This document shows, piece after piece, positions 16,482 through 20,298 of a DNA stretch of 20,298 bases (the stretch's first letter is position 1; every line of letters starts with the position of its first letter). Source of the DNA: Flavobacteriales bacterium. Lineage in GTDB: Bacteria > Bacteroidota > Bacteroidia > Flavobacteriales_F > PHOS-HE28. Below the pieces are notes generated by a model. That model ran no database searches. It was given only the letters and a program-made list of their open reading frames with translations, and was not told the origin of the DNA. Both the position numbers and the translations under genes were made by a program. The stretch spans positions 1-20,298 of the forward strand of contig JADJCX010000003.1 of NCBI GenBank assembly GCA_016703005.1. The letters run 5' to 3'.

Positions 16482-18497
16482 AGGAGCTCCGGCAGCGGTC
16501 GATCGCCCCGGAGACCGCACCGGTCATCGGTCGTGTGGTCGAGCGCTTCGTGGACCGCGATATCAGTTGGCTGGTCTTTAACGAGCGTGTGCTCCAAGAG
16601 GCGCAGGATCCCGCGTGCCGTTGTTCGGAGCGCGTAGTTCTCGGCATCTTCAGCAGCAACCTCGACGAGTTCTACCGGGTACGAGTGGCCGGTTTGCGCA
16701 GCCTGTCGAAACTGAAGAAAGGCGAACGCAGCGCCCTGGAAGCGCCCGCCGCGAAACGGGTGGAACGCATCAACCGGAAGGCGTTGGCACAACAGCGCCG
16801 CTTCGGCCTGCTCTGGAGGCGCACGCTGCTGCCCGCGCTGGCCCGCGCCGGAATTCGCTTCCTCGGAGAAGGTTCGCTCAACAAGGATCAGCACGCTTTC
16901 GTGGAACGCTGGTTCTTGGCGCATGTCGCACCGCTCATCCACACGGCCGCGATCCGTTCCGTCAACGCCCAGTTCATTGAAGAGTTGGGGCGCTTCTTGG
17001 AAGTACCGGCAGGCCGCGGTCGCTCGCACTTGATGTTCCTCGACGATGTGATCCGACTGAACCTCCATCACGTGTTCCCGGGCCAGCACGTGCTGTCTTG
17101 CCACAGCATCAAACTATCGCGGGATGCCGACCTCTATTTGGACGAAGAGTTCGCTGACTCGGTGGTGGATAAGGTGCGCAGGAGCCTGAAGAAACGGAGC
17201 ACAGGAGTGCCCGCCCGGTTCCTCTACGACAATGAGATGCCAACGGGCATGGTGCGCTCTCTTTCCACAACCCTGAAGCTGAAGCGCGCCGACCTGGTAC
17301 CCGGCGGGCGGTACCATCATTTCAGCGACTTGCTGAGCATGCCGTCCGTGGGACGGCGAAACTTGAAGGATGAGGCGGTCCGGGCGGTGCGGCACCCCGC
17401 ACTGAGCAAAAGCCCGAACCTCTTTCCGGCTGTTCGAAAGGCCGATCTTCTTCTTCACTTCCCGTACCACGACTTCAGCGTGATCACCGATTGGCTGCAT
17501 CGCGCGGCGCGGGACCCGGCCGTTACCCGGATCTTCATCACGCTTTATCGCGTGGCCAAGGAGAGCGAAGTGTGCAAGGCATTATTGGAAGCATTGAAGC
17601 GCGGAAAGCTGGTGACCGCCTTTGTCGAAGTCCCGGCGCGCTTTGATGAGCGCAGTAATTTGTATTGGGGCGGGAACACTGGAGGCTGCCGGGGCTTCCG
17701 TACTGCACAGCTATGAGCACTTGAAGGTGCACAGTAAGCTCCTGCTCATCGAGCGGCGCGAACAAGGTGCACGGAAACGATACGCCTATCTGGGCACCGG
17801 TAATTTCAACGAGCGCACCGCCCGCATCTATGCCGACAGTGCACCGCTTACCACGCGCCCCAGCATCACCGCTGATGTAGCCGCCGTGTTCGGCACCTTG
17901 CCGACCGGAAAGTCAAGATCAAACCCCGGCACCTGTTGCTGGCGCCCGACCGGCTGAGGCCTGCCATAGAAGCATTGATAGATGCTGAAGCGATCCGCGC
18001 ACGACGGGGTCAGCAAGCGTCCATTCTCCTGAAACTGAACAGCCTCGAGGACAAGTCGCTGATCAGCAAGTTGTACCACGCCGGTCGCGCTGGTGTAGGC
18101 ATCCTGCATCATTGTGCGCGGCATTTGCTGCTTGGTGCCGGGCGTGCCCGGACCGAGCGAACATCACGGCCATCAGCATTGTGGATAGGTTCCTGAGCAC
18201 ACGCGCGCCTACGTGTTCCACAATGGTGGCAACCCGCTGATGTATTTGTCCAGCGCCGACTTGATGGAGCGCAATATATCGTCGCATCGAAGCCGCATTC
18301 CCCTCATCGATCCCGCGCTACAGAAAGAAATGGGCGACCTCCTTGAACTGCAATGGAGCGATAATGTGAAGGCCCGGGTTATCGACGAGGCGCAGACGAA
18401 TCCGTATCGCAAACGAGCGCGCGGTGCCGGTCAAATACGTTCGCAAGTGGCAACTGCCGAATGGCTGCGGCATAGGGCCCGCACCAAAGTGAAATGA
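16469..18497 (+). CDS. ppk1: Polyphosphate kinase 1 (frameshifted)
   Basis: PPK1 makes inorganic polyphosphate from the gamma-phosphate of ATP at the membrane. The N-terminal domain shows RFVDRDISWLVFNERVLQEA and LGIFSSNLDEFYRVRVAGLR. The middle domain has GVPARFLYDNEMP. The C1 domain has LLLHFPYHDFSVITDWLHRA, ITLYRVAKESEVCKALLEAL and FVEVPARFDERSNLYW. The phosphorylated His is in HLKVHSKLLLI (codon at 17730), followed by YLGTGNFNERTARIYAD. The C2 domain has NSLEDKSLISKLYHA and the second catalytic His in YVFHNGGNPLMYLSSADLME (codon at 18219). It ends ARTKVK with TGA at 18495. Frame changes are near 17675, 17910, 18105, 18165 and 18195. About 675 residues, normal. No ATG exists before the conserved start; GTG 16469 or 16535 are candidates, or it is fused to the HD domain. 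Confidence 0.92.
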
Positions 18498-18858
18498 AGC
18501 CTTGGTCTCAGCAGGCGGATGGAGGGGAGGGCACGGCTTACCTAACCCTATGAGACGATGATCCTTGCAGGTCCCTGAATCCTGCAACCGGCCCTCCCCA
18601 TGTACTATCCGCTAAAACAAGAACGTCCGGTTCTGTCGATCCCGCCGTCCGTTCGAGTGAAGTCGAGAACCGCTTTCCTTCGTTACCAAAGATCGAACCG
18701 CACAGGACCCGGCTTATTGCTACGTTAACAAAGATCGGCGGCAACGAAGTGCTTGTTGCTTGGACGGCCAGCACTTATGCACCGGGCCATCAACCGCTAT
18801 TGAGCACAGAACCCCCTCAGCCATGCGGCTGAGGGGGTTCATGATGAAGGAAGACGCC
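18498..18858. other. Intergenic stretch after ppk1
   Basis: These 361 bases separate ppk1 from the convergent T9SS gene. A plus-strand frame is open for about 92 codons from 18554 to 18832 but has no start codon, matches nothing I recognise and runs into the terminator hairpin. The only clear element is the hairpin at 18809-18840. Confidence 0.5.
18809..18840. terminator. Strong hairpin between convergent genes
   Basis: A perfect 14-bp stem (GAACCCCCTCAGCC with GGCTGAGGGGGTTC) and a 4-base ATGC loop, lying 19 bases after the end of the minus-strand T9SS gene and about 310 bases after ppk1. Most likely the terminator of the T9SS gene, and possibly of ppk1 as well. Confidence 0.75.
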
Positions 18859-19803
18859 TTAGTTCCGCACCACGGCGTGCCGCTCGCGCATGCCGCCATG
18901 GGTCAGCCTCCATGGTGTAGGTGCCTGTAGCCGGCCGGAAATGTCAGCTACGGTCTGGCTGCCGGGCATCACCAACGCGGTGGAAGTCATCACCTCGCGA
19001 CCGCTCATGTCCAGCAGGCGCCATTGCGCTGCCGCATTGGAGCCATTGTTGGCGCATCGTCAGTGAGTTGGTGGATGGAACAGGATAAACGCTGAACGAC
19101 CCGGCGCGGGCGGTCTCCTCCACCCCGATGGTCGACAAATGGATGTACGAAACATCGTCGATATAGAACTCCCCAAGCGTTGGCGCACCGCCACCGTAGG
19201 AGTAGAAGTCGATAGCGCCCAACTGGTTCGGCCCAACAGCGCCATCCGTTTCGGTGTTGAACGGCCACGTTGCGACAGGCGTCAGGTCGATGAGGAACGA
19301 TGCGGTCACATTGTCCGCATCAATGAACAAGTTGACTTGGAACCACGTGTCCTGAGCATAGGTGCCCGCTATGGCGACGTTGTTCGCCATTCCTCCGATC
19401 GTGCCACCATCAGCGAAGATCACTCGGCAGCGAAGGATGGTGTAGTAAACATCCTCGGTGTGCTGAATGTTGAAGCATCCACCCTTGCCTGTTGGGATGT
19501 ACATCCACCAGGACAAGATGTAGCTGCCAACGGTTTGGTCTCCGAGGAGGAGAAGCAGAGATTGCCGGGGCTGCCAGCAGCGACAGTGGAAACGCAGCCC
19601 ATACTGTTTGTCCCTGAATGAGCTTGAGCGGTGGAGACGACTTGGCAGCACCCCCGGCAACCATATTGCCCAGTTAACCGGGTCCGACACGGAAATCGCC
19701 GCCCCATCGGCGAAGCTATCGAAGTTCTCGGGCATCAGCACATTCTGCGCCGAGACTGCAGTGATAAGCGATACAGAGGTGAGAAGGAGTAAGGTTCTTT
19801 CAT
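18859..19803 (-). CDS. Third T9SS-secreted protein, LamG-like body (frameshifted)
   Basis: ATG at 19803 is followed by a shift at once: restoring one A in ATGAAAGAACC gives a signal peptide MK-RTLLLLTSVSLITAVSAQ, then NVLMPENFDSFADGAAISVS and WAIWLPGGAAKSS. The body has GSYILSWWMYIPTGKGGCFN, MANNVAIAGTYAQDTWFQVN, LFIDADNVTASFLIDLTPVA, LGAIDFYSYGGG and EFYIDDVSYIHLSTIGVEE. This pattern (W-x-x-V, D-strand, IDDV) is that of concanavalin-type LamG-like domains in T9SS cargo. The tail is a type A sorting domain: SFSVYPVPSTNSLTM, NGSNAAAQWRLLDMSGREVM and a C-terminus RLQAPTPWRLTHGGMRERHA ending VVRN. Frame changes are near 19797, 19640, 19570, 19055 and 18940. About 315 residues. Possibly glycan-binding; the ligand is unknown. 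Confidence 0.75.
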
Positions 19804-20142
19804 GACAACAAGGTTTTGGTGGGATGAAAGTAGGGACGATCCGTTGCGAATGGTTTGATGAATGGTGGGCAAGGCGTTCAACGGCGCCCTTGTCCTTGGT
19901 CTGGAACTATCGTGTCCGCAACGGAGTTCGCCGGGTTTAACAGCTGCTTCGGCACCCTGGCTATCTTCGCTGACCTCTTGCCAAGCCCGCGATGGACAAG
20001 CGTTTCCTACAATACGACGAAACCCGACCTACCAAAAGTGCAGGATATTCTGGCCATTCAGACGCGGAGAACACCTTCGGCAAGAGCTCGAGCTGCGCAA
20101 GGATGCGCTGCCCTTGTGTTCTATGAGGGTCCCCGATAAATA
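19804..20142. other. Intergenic stretch without a supportable gene
   Basis: These 339 bases upstream of the third T9SS gene show overlapping open frames on both strands (for example 19855-20139 plus, 19961-20173 minus) but none with a recognisable protein or clear start signal. A minus-strand TACTTTCA at about 19826-19833 resembles a weak -7 box for the T9SS gene. Confidence 0.4.
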
Positions 20143-20298
20143 ATGCTGCCCGGCATCCACCATGTGATGGCACGGGCCATCAAGGACATCTTCCACGGTA
20201 TCAAACCCAGAAAGGGCATCGTGTCGAATGCGCCGGATGGGATACGCATGGCCTCCGAATCGAACTGGGGTGGAGAAGGAGCTCGCATCACCAAGGAG
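20143..20298 (+). CDS. Unidentified partial frame leaving the right edge
   Basis: ATG 20143 opens 52 codons without a stop to the window edge, beginning MLPGIHHVMARAIKDIFHGI and continuing KPRKGIVSNAPDGIRMASES. The composition is protein-like (mixed charged and hydrophobic), and an in-frame TAA sits just upstream at 20137. I do not recognise a family. It could be the N-terminus of a real gene, or an internal part of one broken upstream by a base error, since the frame before the TAA is also open from 19855. Confidence 0.3.
   Translation, partial: MLPGIHHVMARAIKDIFHGIKPRKGIVSNAPDGIRMASESNWGGEGARITKE

Noticed and set aside
16409..17104. 231-codon minus-strand frame opposite ppk1
   Set aside because: It is antisense to the conserved N-terminal half of PPK1 with no protein features of its own.
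18554..18832. Plus-strand open stretch after ppk1
   Set aside because: It has no start codon, no recognisable motif and runs into the terminator stem.

Overview
The window looks like a high-GC member of the Bacteroidota, probably Flavobacteriales. The reasons are three secreted proteins with type IX secretion system (T9SS) C-terminal sorting domains, a nuo operon with separate nuoC and nuoD and proteins of the flavobacterial type, a SiaB-like (DUF6272) protein, a Bacteroidota-type HD hydrolase, and one TAnnTTTG-type -7 box. This assignment is inference from gene families. No rRNA or tRNA gene was seen.

About a dozen genes are broken by single-base shifts while the protein on either side stays perfectly conserved. 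Many shifts fall in or beside homopolymers, and housekeeping genes (nuoA, B, D, E, F and ppk1) are hit as hard as accessory ones. The simplest reading is uncorrected long-read sequence, not gene decay. I therefore give each gene its full reconstructed extent and mark where the frame changes.

Layout. 1-1480: a small disordered protein (+), then a minus-strand pair made of an MmpS-like lipoprotein and a hypothetical protein. 1744-2426: a LuxR-type response regulator with a damaged receiver domain. 2486-2695: ten 21-bp tandem repeats. 2992-3599: a small protein with a C-terminal fibronectin III-like domain. 3671-5205 and 6583-8213: two minus-strand T9SS cargo proteins with repeated G-x-x-x-W blade motifs, flanking a GNAT-family protein (5712-6515) and an orphan minus-strand terminator hairpin. 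8371-9087: an exported SIMPL-domain protein. 9098-9850: a multi-pass membrane protein.

14668 down to 9935 (minus) encodes respiratory complex I subunits NuoA, B, C, D, E and F, with overlapping stop/start codons at C/D and D/E. An approximately 120-base stretch of extreme GC content sits between nuoE and nuoF, and nuoG does not follow nuoF. Directly upstream of nuoA lies a tandem pair of SiaB-like (DUF6272) domains. Divergent from these is an HD-domain phosphohydrolase whose reading frame runs without an ATG into polyphosphate kinase 1 (ppk1). The window ends with a third T9SS cargo protein (18859-19803, minus) and an unidentified open frame that leaves the right edge.

Functional picture: electron input from NADH (complex I), polyphosphate synthesis (PPK1) and SiaB-like switch proteins are neighbours, which suggests but does not prove an energy- or stress-linked regulatory neighbourhood. 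The most interesting leads are the possible HD-PPK1 fusion, the two-domain SiaB-like protein whose second copy has lost its N-box asparagine, the GC-rich block inside the nuo operon, the 21-bp repeat array and the orphan hairpin with a possible small RNA.
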